A DNA stretch of 64,000 nt from the NCBI GenBank assembly GCA_002414385.1, contig DHZH01000003.1:1-64000 (forward strand), given 5' to 3'. The stretch comes from Gammaproteobacteria bacterium UBA5109. Its GTDB lineage: Bacteria > Pseudomonadota > Gammaproteobacteria > Pseudomonadales > Pseudohongiellaceae. The position numbers were made by a program, and so were the translations under genes. The notes beneath the pieces were generated by a model. That model was not told where the DNA came from. It ran no database searches and worked only from the letters and a program-made list of their open reading frames with translations. Positions within the stretch are counted from its first letter, which is position 1. The number at the start of each line of letters is the position of its first letter. Shown piece after piece: positions 8,478 to 16,738 of the stretch.

Positions 8478-9851
8478 ATGCATATTCATATTCTCGGAAT
8501 TTGCGGCACCTTCATGGGCTCGCTGGCGATTCTGGCCAAGCAGCTCGGTTATCAGGTCAGTGGTTCCGACCAGCATGTTTATCCGCCAATGAGTACCCAG
8601 CTTGAACAGCAGGGTATTGATCTGCGCGAAGGCTATGATCCTGCCCACCTGCAGGACAAGCCTGACCTGATAGTCATTGGTAATACCTGTTCCCGTGGCA
8701 ATCCTGCAGTCGAGTATATACTCAGCGAAGCCCTGCCATACTGTTCCGGCCCGCAATGGCTGGCCGAGCATGTTCTCAACAGACGCTGGGTGCTGGCCGT
8801 GGCCGGTACTCATGGCAAGACTACAACTACCAGCATGCTGAGCTGGATTCTTGAACATGCCGGTCTCAAGCCTGGCTTTCTGGTCGGCGGTGTGCCGAAG
8901 AATTTTGATTGCTCCGCACAGCTTGGCGACAGCGACTATTTTGTTATTGAAGCCGATGAATATGATTCGGCTTTTTTCGACAAGCGTTCCAAGTTCATTC
9001 ATTACAAGCCCCGCACCCTTATCGCCGGCAATCTTGAATTTGATCACGCGGATATTTTTGCTGATCTGCAGGCAATCCAGACACAGTTCCATCATCTGGT
9101 AAAAATTATTCCGCAAAACGGGCTGATTATTTCACCCTTCGGCAATGCAAACCTGCAGGAGGTGTTTGACAGGGGAGTCTGGTCGCCACAGCAGACTTTT
9201 TCACTGGATAAGACGGATGATGCTGACTGGCATGCTGCCTTGCTGGATGAAGATGGCTCCAGTTTCAGGCTCACTTATGCCGGGGAATCCGCTCAGGTTG
9301 AGTGGTCGCTGCTGGGTCAGCATAATGTCCAGAATGCTCTGGCCGCAGTGGCTGCCGCTGCTCATGCCGGAGTGAGTCTGGCGCAGAGTTGTGCTGCATT
9401 AAATGAATTTGCCGGCGTCAAACGCCGCCTGGAAGATCTGGGTGAGTTTGGAGGAGTTCGGGTTTATGATGATTTTGCCCATCATCCGACTGCGATTAAA
9501 ACCACGCTGGACGGTAAGCGGGCTGCAATGGGTGAATCAGGTGACAAGCAGCGATTGATAGCCGTTATCGAAGCACGTTCCAATACCATGAAAATGGGTT
9601 ATCACCAGCAGACTCTTGCTGCTTCACTTGCTGCCGCCGATATAGTTTACTGGTATAAAAGTGCAGCGACACAACTGGATCTGGATGCAATAGCTGCCTC
9701 TGCCGAAACCGATTTTCACAGTGTCGGCTCAGTGGATGAGCTGATTTCAAGGCTGGTAAGTGATAAACATCAGGGAGACCATATTGTGATCATGAGTAAC
9801 GGTGGCTTTGAAGGGCTGCATCAACGACTTTGCGAGGCCCTGTCAGGCTGA
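8478..9851 (+). CDS. mpl: UDP-MurNAc : L-Ala-gamma-D-Glu-meso-DAP ligase
   Basis: Murein-peptide recycling ligase of 457 residues. It reattaches recovered tripeptide to UDP-N-acetylmuramate in the cytoplasm, feeding peptidoglycan synthesis. The start MHIHILGICGTFMGSLA is characteristic of Mpl, as is the ATP P-loop GTHGKTTTTSML; ADEYDSAFFDKRSKF and YDDFAHHPTAI are the conserved Mur-ligase central and C-terminal motifs. Length matches the E. coli enzyme (457). The next gene starts 12 bases after its stop, suggesting co-transcription. Confidence 0.95.
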   Translation: MHIHILGICGTFMGSLAILAKQLGYQVSGSDQHVYPPMSTQLEQQGIDLREGYDPAHLQDKPDLIVIGNTCSRGNPAVEYILSEALPYCSGPQWLAEHVLNRRWVLAVAGTHGKTTTTSMLSWILEHAGLKPGFLVGGVPKNFDCSAQLGDSDYFVIEADEYDSAFFDKRSKFIHYKPRTLIAGNLEFDHADIFADLQAIQTQFHHLVKIIPQNGLIISPFGNANLQEVFDRGVWSPQQTFSLDKTDDADWHAALLDEDGSSFRLTYAGESAQVEWSLLGQHNVQNALAAVAAAAHAGVSLAQSCAALNEFAGVKRRLEDLGEFGGVRVYDDFAHHPTAIKTTLDGKRAAMGESGDKQRLIAVIEARSNTMKMGYHQQTLAASLAAADIVYWYKSAATQLDLDAIAASAETDFHSVGSVDELISRLVSDKHQGDHIVIMSNGGFEGLHQRLCEALSG

Positions 9852-9862
9852 TGTAGTTCACG

Positions 9863-10468
9863 ATGGAAACTATTGCGCTATTTCCGCTGAATTCCGTAGT
9901 TTTCCCCAAGGGCAGATTATCGCTGCAGATTTTTGAATCGCGCTATGTCGACCTGGTGCGACAGTGTCTGAGAGAGCAGAGCGGTTTTGGGGTGGTACTG
10001 ATCGAACAGGGCAGTGAGCTTGCGCATACCGGGCAGAAGCTCGATATACACCGGGTCGGAACCTACAGTGAAGTGGTTGACTGGAATGAGCTGTCGAATG
10101 GCTTGCTGGGGATTACTGTTGAAGGCAGGCGCACCTTCTCCATTCTGGAATCCTGGCGTGAGAGCAATAATCTATGCCGGGCCGAGGTCGAATTTCGAGC
10201 TGAGGACTCGGTTGATGCTGAGCCAGTCGAGGTCGGTGAGGAATTTCAGGAATATGTTGATTTGCTGCAGGGATTGGCCAAACATCCAATGGTAGATGAC
10301 CTGAACCTGGATATCAGCTTTGAGAACCTGCGCGAAATTGCCTGGTGCCTGGCTGAATTACTGCCGGTCAGTAATCGTGAAAAGCAGGCGATACTTGAGA
10401 TCAGAGACCCGGTCAGTCGCCTGGAGCAAATTGAACTTTATATAGCTGCCATGAATCAGCAGAGCTGA
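9863..10468 (+). CDS. Lon N-terminal substrate-binding-domain protein
   Basis: Protein of 201 residues made only of the LON N-terminal (PUA-like) domain; there is no AAA+ or protease domain. The start METIALFPLNSVVFPKGRL and LQIFESRYVDLV are typical of this stand-alone family, common in proteobacteria. Its function is unsettled; a substrate- or partner-binding role by analogy with Lon is inference. It lies 12 bases after mpl and is followed by REP-like repeats, which probably mark the end of the transcription unit. Confidence 0.85.
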   Translation: METIALFPLNSVVFPKGRLSLQIFESRYVDLVRQCLREQSGFGVVLIEQGSELAHTGQKLDIHRVGTYSEVVDWNELSNGLLGITVEGRRTFSILESWRESNNLCRAEVEFRAEDSVDAEPVEVGEEFQEYVDLLQGLAKHPMVDDLNLDISFENLREIAWCLAELLPVSNREKQAILEIRDPVSRLEQIELYIAAMNQQS

Positions 10469-10476
10469 AGATTATC

Positions 10477-10566
10477 GTAGGAGCGGCTTTAGCCGCGAAG
10501 GGTTCGGGACTGAAGTCCCTCCTACAGACATACCTGATCCGGTGTAGGAGCGGCTTTAACCGCGAA
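10477..10566. repeat. REP-like palindromic repeat cluster
   Basis: Two 23-base copies of a REP-like unit beginning GTAGGAGCGGCTTTA lie at 10477-10499 and 10544-10566; they differ at one base, and each can fold on itself (GCGGCT with AGCCGC in the first copy). Between them, 10500-10525 holds a related inverse-oriented unit ending TCCCTCCTAC that contains its own hairpin (GGGACT with AGTCCC). Such GTAGGAGCGGC elements are common in Pseudomonas-like genomes, usually between genes. Confidence 0.85.
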
Positions 10567-10674
10567 CCTCGCCGGAAACACTTCAAACAGCAGACTTAAT
10601 CAGACCGGGGTTCATTGGAAAAGGGCATGTCATTGCTGCATAATCGGGTGTTTTTGACAGGGGATAAGAAGAAT

Positions 10675-10956
10675 ATGCAAGCGCTGTTGGACGCTATAAG
10701 TAATCCGGGATCAATGACGGGCTCACAATGGCTGGTGCTGGCCATCGGCTTGTTTATTGTGCTGGGATCATTGTATTTTGTGATCAAGCTGTTCAAGATT
10801 ATCAAAGGAATAGGCAAGACCAGCTATACGCCGAATATAGGTCTGGACAAGCATCCATACAGGGGGCAAGCGGTGAACCAGGCTGCGCAGGATCAGGCAG
10901 AAGAGCAGCAGGACTCTGGTGAAGCAAGTTCCACAACCGAGTCTAAATCAGAATGA
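10675..10956 (+). CDS. small single-helix membrane protein
   Basis: Protein of 93 residues that I do not recognise. One strong transmembrane helix (LVLAIGLFIVLGSLYFVIKL) is followed by a basic stretch and a glutamine/serine/acid-rich soluble tail (QDQAEEQQDSGEASSTTESKSE, shown in part). The ATG at 10675 is chosen because GATAAGAAG lies just upstream; ATG at 10627 or TTG at 10615 would add 16 or 20 residues. It ends convergently with a small gene on the other strand, the two overlapping by 14 bases. Confidence 0.55.
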   Translation: MQALLDAISNPGSMTGSQWLVLAIGLFIVLGSLYFVIKLFKIIKGIGKTSYTPNIGLDKHPYRGQAVNQAAQDQAEEQQDSGEASSTTESKSE

Positions 10957-11107
10957 AATTTAACAATGCTGAAACTGCTGCCAGGAAAACGATAGTACCG
11001 CCTAACCAGGCCAGTAAGGCCCAGATTCGAAAAGGTTTATCGTTGTCCGGGTAAAAGCCGGATTTTTCGTATTCCCGTTCGGGTGGTGGTTTCTGAGCGC
11101 CCGTCAT
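10943..11107 (-). CDS. 54-residue single-helix membrane protein
   Basis: Read on the minus strand, ATG at 11107 opens a 54-codon frame ending TAG at 10943. The protein begins MTGAQKPPPEREYEKSGF, then a short soluble stretch (YPDNDKPFRIWALL) and one hydrophobic helix through to the C-terminus (TIVFLAAVSALLNFILI). The proline-rich head and C-terminal anchor look protein-like rather than random. I do not recognise it, and the ribosome-binding site is weak. It faces the 93-residue membrane protein convergently and diverges from the serine protease gene. Confidence 0.5.
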   Translation of the reverse strand: MTGAQKPPPEREYEKSGFYPDNDKPFRIWALLAWLGGTIVFLAAVSALLNFILI

Positions 11108-11152
11108 AGTCAGAGTCAGTCCAGGTAAGTAAAGAATCCATTTTAGCCCCAG

Positions 11153-11977
11153 ATGAATACCAATACAGCCCGCCAGATAATAAATTCACTGTTTTCCCTA
11201 ATCGTATTGCTGTTGTGCTTCAGCCAGGCGCAGGCGATTATTATTCGCCATGATAAGGCAGATTCAGGATATGTAGTCGATGATCGTGAGTTTCCACAGC
11301 TGTTTTTCCTGCATACCCGCTTTGGCAATAAAGTCTGCGTCGCTACCCTGATCAGTGAAGACTGGGCCATTACTGCCGGGCACTGTACTGAACAAACGCC
11401 GATTCAGGAAACCATTCGTCAGGGCAATGACTATCCGCTGACCATAGCCGGGCAGTCTTATACAGTCAGTGAACTGATAGTGCATCCGGCATTCAGGCAT
11501 CCGCAACAACGCCAGGCTGTTGATCTGGCTCTGATTCGGCTGGATCGCGCCGTGGAAGGGGTGGTTCCGGTGGCATTAAACAGTGAATTGAATGAAAAAG
11601 ACCAGATACTCTCGCTGATCGGCTGGGGCTATACCGGGGAAGGAACCCGTGGCCTTGCCTCCAATGACGGCAAATTGCGCCGTGCCCAGAACAGCGTCAT
11701 GTTTGCCGGTAAATGGCTGGAATTTGTCTTTGATGACCCCCGCGCCCTGAACAGCCCTGCCTTGCCGCTGGAAGGTGTCCCCGGGCTGGGTGACTCTGGC
11801 GGACCGGCATTACTGGAAACCCCGGAAGGTCTGTTTTTGCTGGGGGTCGCGCTGGGTGAAATTGATAATCCGGCTGAAAACGATCAGGGTCGCTATGGCG
11901 CCGTTTCCCTTTATGAGCGAATCTCCACGCATTACAGCTGGATCATGCAGGTCATTGCAGCAGATTCCGGCATTTAA
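11153..11977 (+). CDS. secreted trypsin-like serine protease (S1 family)
   Basis: Protein of 274 residues with a signal peptide (about 1-28, ending FSQAQA). The chymotrypsin-fold catalytic triad is intact: His in ITAGHC, Asp in DLALIRLD and Ser in GDSGGPAL. The usual IVGG activation site is absent; the mature chain begins IIIRHDKADSGY, so activation may differ from classical trypsins, as in many bacterial S1A homologues. Expected location is the periplasm or outside the cell. It stands alone, upstream of the LysR regulator. Confidence 0.85.
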   Translation: MNTNTARQIINSLFSLIVLLLCFSQAQAIIIRHDKADSGYVVDDREFPQLFFLHTRFGNKVCVATLISEDWAITAGHCTEQTPIQETIRQGNDYPLTIAGQSYTVSELIVHPAFRHPQQRQAVDLALIRLDRAVEGVVPVALNSELNEKDQILSLIGWGYTGEGTRGLASNDGKLRRAQNSVMFAGKWLEFVFDDPRALNSPALPLEGVPGLGDSGGPALLETPEGLFLLGVALGEIDNPAENDQGRYGAVSLYERISTHYSWIMQVIAADSGI

Positions 11978-12050
11978 TACTTTTTTGCTAATTATTTTTA
12001 AGTTAAATTAGTTAAAAGTTATCAATAATATGCAGGAAAAAAGGCTTGTC

Positions 12051-13025
12051 ATGACTGCTGACGCAAAAGACAGGAATAAGCCCTCCATCCGCCAGCTGGA
12101 ATATTTCGTCACGATTGCCCTGTCGTCGAATTTTCGTAAAGCTGCCCAGGTTCTGAATATCAGCCAGCCAACACTGACTTCCCAGATTGCCGTGCTGGAA
12201 GATGCGCTCAAGGTAAAACTGTTTGAACGTTCCCGTGCCGGAACCCTCCTGTCACCCGCAGGACGTGAGTTATTACCGCTGGTACGTCAGTTACTGGAAC
12301 AGTACCAGCAGGTGCTGGATCATGCTGACAGCAGCCGCAAGGAATTGAGCGGCACCTTCAAAATCGGTGTGTCTCCAACCATCGGCCCCTATCTGTTTTC
12401 CAAGGTTCTGATAGAGTTGCACAAGCGCTATCCGCAATTGAAACTGCATGTCCGTGAAGGCGTCCCGCAGGAACTGGAGCAGGGCCTGGATCGCGGGGAC
12501 TATGATTTTATCCTGACCATGTTGCCCATGCATTCCAGTGAAAACCGGGTCAGACCCCTGTTCATTGAGCCGATTTCACTGGTGATGTCCAGGGATCATC
12601 CACTGGCTCAGAAAGACGAACTGGTAGGCAAGGATCTTTATAACCAGGAAGTCCTTACCATGGATGAAAGGCATCACCTGCACCGGCAGATTGCCACGCT
12701 TTGTGAGCGCTATACCGCGCATGCCCAGCGCCGTTTTGCTTCCAACAGCCTCAATACCCTGAAACAGATGGTCATCATGAATATGGGCATTGCCTTTATG
12801 CCGGGCCTGTATATTCATGCACGGATCATGGAAGAGGATCAGCTGAAGGTGATGGATTTGCGCGATGAAAAAATCAGGCGAACGCATGTTGCTTCCTGGC
12901 GCAAGAATGCGCCATCACGCCACCTGTTCCAAAAGATATCCTACGATATTAAAACCATCGCCATGGAACTCTTTGACGATATTCTTGAAGAAGTAAATAC
13001 TGAAGATAATCCGGATTTTAAATAA
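12051..13025 (+). CDS. LysR-family regulator, OxyR-like but lacking the peroxidatic Cys
   Basis: DNA-binding regulator of 324 residues. The N-terminal winged helix (IRQLEYFVTIA to LFERSRAGTLLSPAG) and the effector domain follow the OxyR pattern closely. In OxyR the peroxide-sensing pair is Cys199 (GHCLRDQ) and Cys208; here the aligned segment is RHHLHRQIATLCERY, so Cys199 is His209 while Cys208 is kept as Cys218. Hydrogen-peroxide sensing by the OxyR disulfide is therefore unlikely. Start 12051 is preferred because AAAAGG lies before it; ATG 12030 lacks one. It immediately precedes the sulfur genes on the same strand and may control them (inference). Confidence 0.85.
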   Translation: MTADAKDRNKPSIRQLEYFVTIALSSNFRKAAQVLNISQPTLTSQIAVLEDALKVKLFERSRAGTLLSPAGRELLPLVRQLLEQYQQVLDHADSSRKELSGTFKIGVSPTIGPYLFSKVLIELHKRYPQLKLHVREGVPQELEQGLDRGDYDFILTMLPMHSSENRVRPLFIEPISLVMSRDHPLAQKDELVGKDLYNQEVLTMDERHHLHRQIATLCERYTAHAQRRFASNSLNTLKQMVIMNMGIAFMPGLYIHARIMEEDQLKVMDLRDEKIRRTHVASWRKNAPSRHLFQKISYDIKTIAMELFDDILEEVNTEDNPDFK

Positions 13026-13179
13026 GGCAACTGGCCATATATTGATCTGCAGCAAAGGCCACACTGTGTTCTGGGGCTAGTATTTCCCGGCCTGTTGGAT
13101 ATAAAGTATTGATACGGTGTCGCCATAGCGCAGTCTACTATTGTTTACTGACTGCTTTTTTAAATAGAGTAGAAGAGAC

Positions 13180-13596
13180 ATGTTTGAGGTAATAAGCTGG
13201 AGCCTCTTCGGGGGTATTTTAATTGGACTGGCTGCAAGCCTGTTGTTGTTATTTAACGGCAGAATTGCCGGCATCAGCGGCATTTTGTCCGGGGTATTTT
13301 TCCCGGCAAGGGGAGATACATTCTGGCGCGTAGCTTTCATAGCTGGCCTGTTGGCGGGCGGTGTCCTGGCACCACTGATTTTTCAGCGGGAGTTTGTATT
13401 TGAGTTGAATGCCTCGCTGCCGGTATTGCTGGCAGGCGGATTTCTGGTTGGTTTTGGCACCAAGCTGGGTAGTGGTTGCACCAGTGGTCATTCAGTGTGC
13501 GGAATTGCCCGTTTTTCCTGGCGCTCGATTGTCGCGACAATAACCTTTATGGCCACGGCAATAATCACGGTCGCTATCATGCGACATGTCCTGTGA
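13180..13596 (+). CDS. YeeE/YedE-family sulfur transporter, first half
   Basis: Membrane protein of 138 residues with about four helices. It carries the family signature GSGCTSGHSVCGIARFS with two conserved cysteines that in YeeE/TsuA-type transporters handle thiosulfate or related sulfur species. In many bacteria the family is split into two half-size proteins encoded side by side (PmpA/PmpB type), as here. GAAGAGAC precedes the ATG. It overlaps or abuts the second half gene and is followed by sulfide-oxidation genes, supporting a role in sulfur-species transport. Confidence 0.85.
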   Translation: MFEVISWSLFGGILIGLAASLLLLFNGRIAGISGILSGVFFPARGDTFWRVAFIAGLLAGGVLAPLIFQREFVFELNASLPVLLAGGFLVGFGTKLGSGCTSGHSVCGIARFSWRSIVATITFMATAIITVAIMRHVL

Positions 13597-13603
13597 GTGG
13601 ATC

Positions 13604-14044
13604 ATGAGCAACGTTAAACAGAATAAAGTTATATCCTATGGCCTGGCAGCTTTTGTTACCGGGACACTTTTTGGTGGTGGGCTGACGCTGTCGCAGATGG
13701 TCAACCCGCAAAAGGTACTGGGGTTTCTGGATATACTGGGGGACTGGGATCCGGCACTGATTTTTGTCATGCTTGGGGCTCTGCTGGTGACAATACCCGG
13801 GTTTCACTGGGTGCAGAAGAAAGAGCAGCCATTTTTTGCCCTGAAATTTCTCACACCAAGCAGTAAGGTCATTGACAAGAAACTTCTCACAGGAGCTGCT
13901 CTTTTTGGCATTGGCTGGGGCCTGGTGGGCTTGTGTCCCGGCCCGGCACTGACAGCTTTGGTAACACTGAATACCGACCTGATGATATTTGTCGTGGCCC
14001 TTATTGCCGGCATGTATGCCCAGCGTCTTTTTATCAGGGCGTAA
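13604..14044 (+). CDS. YeeE/YedE-family sulfur transporter, second half
   Basis: Membrane protein of 146 residues, the partner half of the preceding gene. It has about four helices and the conserved GLCPGPALTAL motif with one cysteine, plus GGGLTLSQMVNPQKVLGFLD, typical of the PmpB-like half. ATG 13604 starts eight bases after the first half ends; an alternative ATG at 13586 would overlap it by 11 bases. The pair should assemble as one transporter for sulfur compounds in the inner membrane. Confidence 0.85.
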   Translation: MSNVKQNKVISYGLAAFVTGTLFGGGLTLSQMVNPQKVLGFLDILGDWDPALIFVMLGALLVTIPGFHWVQKKEQPFFALKFLTPSSKVIDKKLLTGAALFGIGWGLVGLCPGPALTALVTLNTDLMIFVVALIAGMYAQRLFIRA

Positions 14045-14092
14045 TTCAATTCGTAAAGGATTTATAAAATTGCAACTCAGGACAAATTAAAG

Positions 14093-14983
14093 ATGACGAT
14101 ACCTTTCAAGCCGGATACTTCAGTCAAACCTCAGGTCAAAGCATTTTTTGATGAGGACACCAGTACCTTTTCCTATGTGGTCAGGGATCCCGATTCCAAT
14201 GTTTGCGCAGTTGTAGACTCAGTCATGAACATTGATTATCCCTCCGGCACCATCAGTTTTACCGGAGCCGATGCAATTATTGACTATATCAGCGAGCAGA
14301 AACTACAGGTGTCCTGGTTAATTGAAACACATGTACATGCTGATCATCTTTCTGCTGCGCCGTATATTCAGGAAAAGCTCGGCGGCAAACTGGCGATCGG
14401 CAGCAGGATCAAAGTGGTACAGAAACTGTTTGGCAAAATTTTTAATGCCGGGACTGAATTTCAACGCGACGGTTCACAATTTGATCGTTTACTGGAAGAT
14501 GGCGACAGTTATGAAATTGGCGGCATGACTGCCTATGCCATGCACACGCCGGGTCACACGCCGGCCTGTATGACACATGTCATTGGTGATGCCGCTTTTG
14601 TTGGAGATACGATATTTATGCCTGACGGCGGCACGGCACGGGCTGACTTTCCGGGAGGAGATGCCGGCACTTTATACAAGTCTGTGCAGCGGCTGTTAAG
14701 TTTACCGCCGGAAACCCGCCTGTTTATGTGTCATGATTATCCGGAAGGTCGGGAAGTCGAATATCAGACAACTGTTGCTGCTGAAAAGGCAGACAACAAG
14801 CACGTTCATGACGGTATTTCCGAAGAAGAGTTTATCACTATGCGGGAAGCCCGCGACAAGACGCTGGGTATGCCACGACTTATCCTGCCGTCCTTACAGG
14901 TCAATATGCGCGCCGGGCATTTACCACCTGCTGAGGATAACGACATGGTTTATCTGAAAATACCGGTCAATGCATTCAAATAA
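14093..14983 (+). CDS. MBL-fold hydrolase, persulfide dioxygenase-like (Blh/ETHE1 type)
   Basis: Metallo-beta-lactamase-fold protein of 296 residues. The metal motif is THVHADHLSAAPYI, with a later His in HTPGHTPACM, an Asp in FVGDTIF and a His in CHDYP. The spacing and the MRAGHLPP tail match the Blh/ETHE1-type persulfide dioxygenases that oxidise glutathione persulfide to sulfite using a mono-iron centre. It sits between the YeeE/YedE pair and the DUF442-SQR fusion, exactly the expected next step after sulfide:quinone oxidation. Substrate is inferred from family and context. Confidence 0.88.
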   Translation: MTIPFKPDTSVKPQVKAFFDEDTSTFSYVVRDPDSNVCAVVDSVMNIDYPSGTISFTGADAIIDYISEQKLQVSWLIETHVHADHLSAAPYIQEKLGGKLAIGSRIKVVQKLFGKIFNAGTEFQRDGSQFDRLLEDGDSYEIGGMTAYAMHTPGHTPACMTHVIGDAAFVGDTIFMPDGGTARADFPGGDAGTLYKSVQRLLSLPPETRLFMCHDYPEGREVEYQTTVAAEKADNKHVHDGISEEEFITMREARDKTLGMPRLILPSLQVNMRAGHLPPAEDNDMVYLKIPVNAFK

Positions 14984-15024
14984 AAAATGCAATAGCTGAA
15001 AACTGTTGCTGTCAGGGCTCAAAA

Positions 15025-16731
15025 ATGGACATTAAAAACATCAATAGCGAACTTTCCGTTTCCGGTCAGATCAGCGCAGAGGATTTGCATATTCTGCATG
15101 AGCAACAGGTGCAGACTGTGATCTGTAATCGACCGGATAATGAAGCCCCTGATCAACCGGAGCGGCAAATTCTTGAAGAGGCAGCCAAAAAACAAGGCAT
15201 AAAGCTGCTTTATCTGCCTGTCGTGCATGACAAGATCAGTGCCGATGATGTAAACAGCTTTGAACAGATCTTTTCCGGGGCAGACAAACCAGTTCATGCA
15301 TTCTGCCGCAGCGGATTACGTTCCATGACACTCTGGAGCCTGATGCAGATAAAACAGGGAGAATCACTGACTGCAGTAATGGATGCTGCCCAGAAGGCAG
15401 GTTTTGATTTCAAAACATTTCCGCAAAAGTTTTCCGCAATCATAGAAGATTATTCAGCGCCGGATGAGACACAACAAACGCAATCACCTGAGCGGGTAAG
15501 TGAGCAAAATTTTCAGGTGCTGATTGTTGGCGCCGGCGCTGCGGGTATTTCAGTAGCATCCAGTTTGCTGAAGAGGGATTCCTCACTGGATATTGCCATT
15601 ATTGATCCGGCGGAGAGTCACTTTTATCAGCCCGGATTCACCCTGGTGGGTGGAGGTGTCTTTACCCTCGGGCAGACCCGTCGCAGCATGAGTTCGGTGA
15701 TGCCGAAGCAGGTCAAATGGATCAAGTCAGCCGTAGAGTCTTTTGCGCCGGAAAGTAATTACCTTTTGCTTGATTCCGGAAAACGTGTGGCTTATCAGCA
15801 ACTGATAGTCTGTCCGGGGCTGGTTCTGAACTGGTCTGCTGTTGAGGGCCTGGAAGAAACGCTCGGTAAAAACGGGGTGACATCCAACTATTCACCGGAT
15901 ACGGCAACCTATACCTGGGATCTGGTGCAAAAACTTAAATCAGGAACGGCGATATTCACGCAACCGCCCATGCCGATCAAGTGCGCGGGAGCACCACAGA
16001 AAGCCCTGTATCTTTCCGCTGACTACTGGCTCAAGCAAGGCTTGCTCGGCAAGGACATCAAGCTTGAGTTCTGTAATGCCGGGGCCGTACTGTTCGGGGT
16101 CAAGGAATTTGTGCCAGCCTTGCAGGAATATATGGACAAGTATCAGGTCGCCCTGAATTACGGCTATAACCTGGTGAAAGTGGATGGCGAAGCACACAAA
16201 GCCTGGTTCTCCGTCAGCAGGGAAAATACCGAAGCGGAACTGGTGGAAAAGACCTTTGACATGCTGCACGTTACTCCGCCGCAGAAGGCTCCGGATTTTA
16301 TTGAGAATTCTCCGCTGGCAGATGAGGCCGGCTGGGTTGAGGTGGATCAGCAGACCTTACAGCACAAGCGCTTTGCCAATGTCTGGGCACTTGGTGATGC
16401 AGCCAATACGCCGAATGCGAAGACTGCTGCCGCCGTTCGGGTCCAGGCACCCATCGTGGCTGCCAATCTCCTGCACAGTATGCAGGGAGATACGAAAATG
16501 TATGATTATAATGGCTATGGGGCCTGCCCGCTGACGGTGGAGCGCGGCAAAATCGTACTTGCTGAATTCGGCTATGGTGGCAAACTCTTGCCCACTTTTC
16601 CGCCGTTTTTACTAAAAGGTACAAAGGCGACAAGGAAGGCCTGGTTCCTGAAAGAGAAAGTGATGCCTAAAATTTACTGGGATGGCATGCTGAAAGGAAA
16701 AGAATGGATGGTGTCGCCAGGCAAGGATTAG
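15025..16731 (+). CDS. DUF442 sulfurtransferase/phosphatase-like domain fused to sulfide:quinone oxidoreductase
   Basis: Two-domain protein of 568 residues. Residues 1-135 form a DUF442 (Blh phosphatase-like) domain with the cysteine loop FCRSGLRS (Cys94). Residues 163-568 are an FAD oxidoreductase with VGAGAAGIS at the start, similar along its length to type II SQR such as human SQOR: MPIKCAGAPQKALYLS contains Cys320, matching SQOR Cys201. The second redox cysteine (SQOR Cys379, in GDCTN) is replaced: the segment reads LGDAANTPNAKTAAA, giving Ala459. It would pass electrons from sulfide to quinone at the inner membrane, if still active, with the persulfide handed to the MBL enzyme. Confidence 0.88.
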   Translation: MDIKNINSELSVSGQISAEDLHILHEQQVQTVICNRPDNEAPDQPERQILEEAAKKQGIKLLYLPVVHDKISADDVNSFEQIFSGADKPVHAFCRSGLRSMTLWSLMQIKQGESLTAVMDAAQKAGFDFKTFPQKFSAIIEDYSAPDETQQTQSPERVSEQNFQVLIVGAGAAGISVASSLLKRDSSLDIAIIDPAESHFYQPGFTLVGGGVFTLGQTRRSMSSVMPKQVKWIKSAVESFAPESNYLLLDSGKRVAYQQLIVCPGLVLNWSAVEGLEETLGKNGVTSNYSPDTATYTWDLVQKLKSGTAIFTQPPMPIKCAGAPQKALYLSADYWLKQGLLGKDIKLEFCNAGAVLFGVKEFVPALQEYMDKYQVALNYGYNLVKVDGEAHKAWFSVSRENTEAELVEKTFDMLHVTPPQKAPDFIENSPLADEAGWVEVDQQTLQHKRFANVWALGDAANTPNAKTAAAVRVQAPIVAANLLHSMQGDTKMYDYNGYGACPLTVERGKIVLAEFGYGGKLLPTFPPFLLKGTKATRKAWFLKEKVMPKIYWDGMLKGKEWMVSPGKD

Positions 16732-16738
16732 ACGCCTG

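Noticed and set aside
9863..10468. Lon protease
   Set aside because: Only the N-terminal domain is present; no Walker motifs or Ser-Lys dyad, and the length is normal for the stand-alone family.
12051..13025. True peroxide-sensing OxyR
   Set aside because: The Cys199 equivalent is His209, so a classical disulfide switch cannot form.
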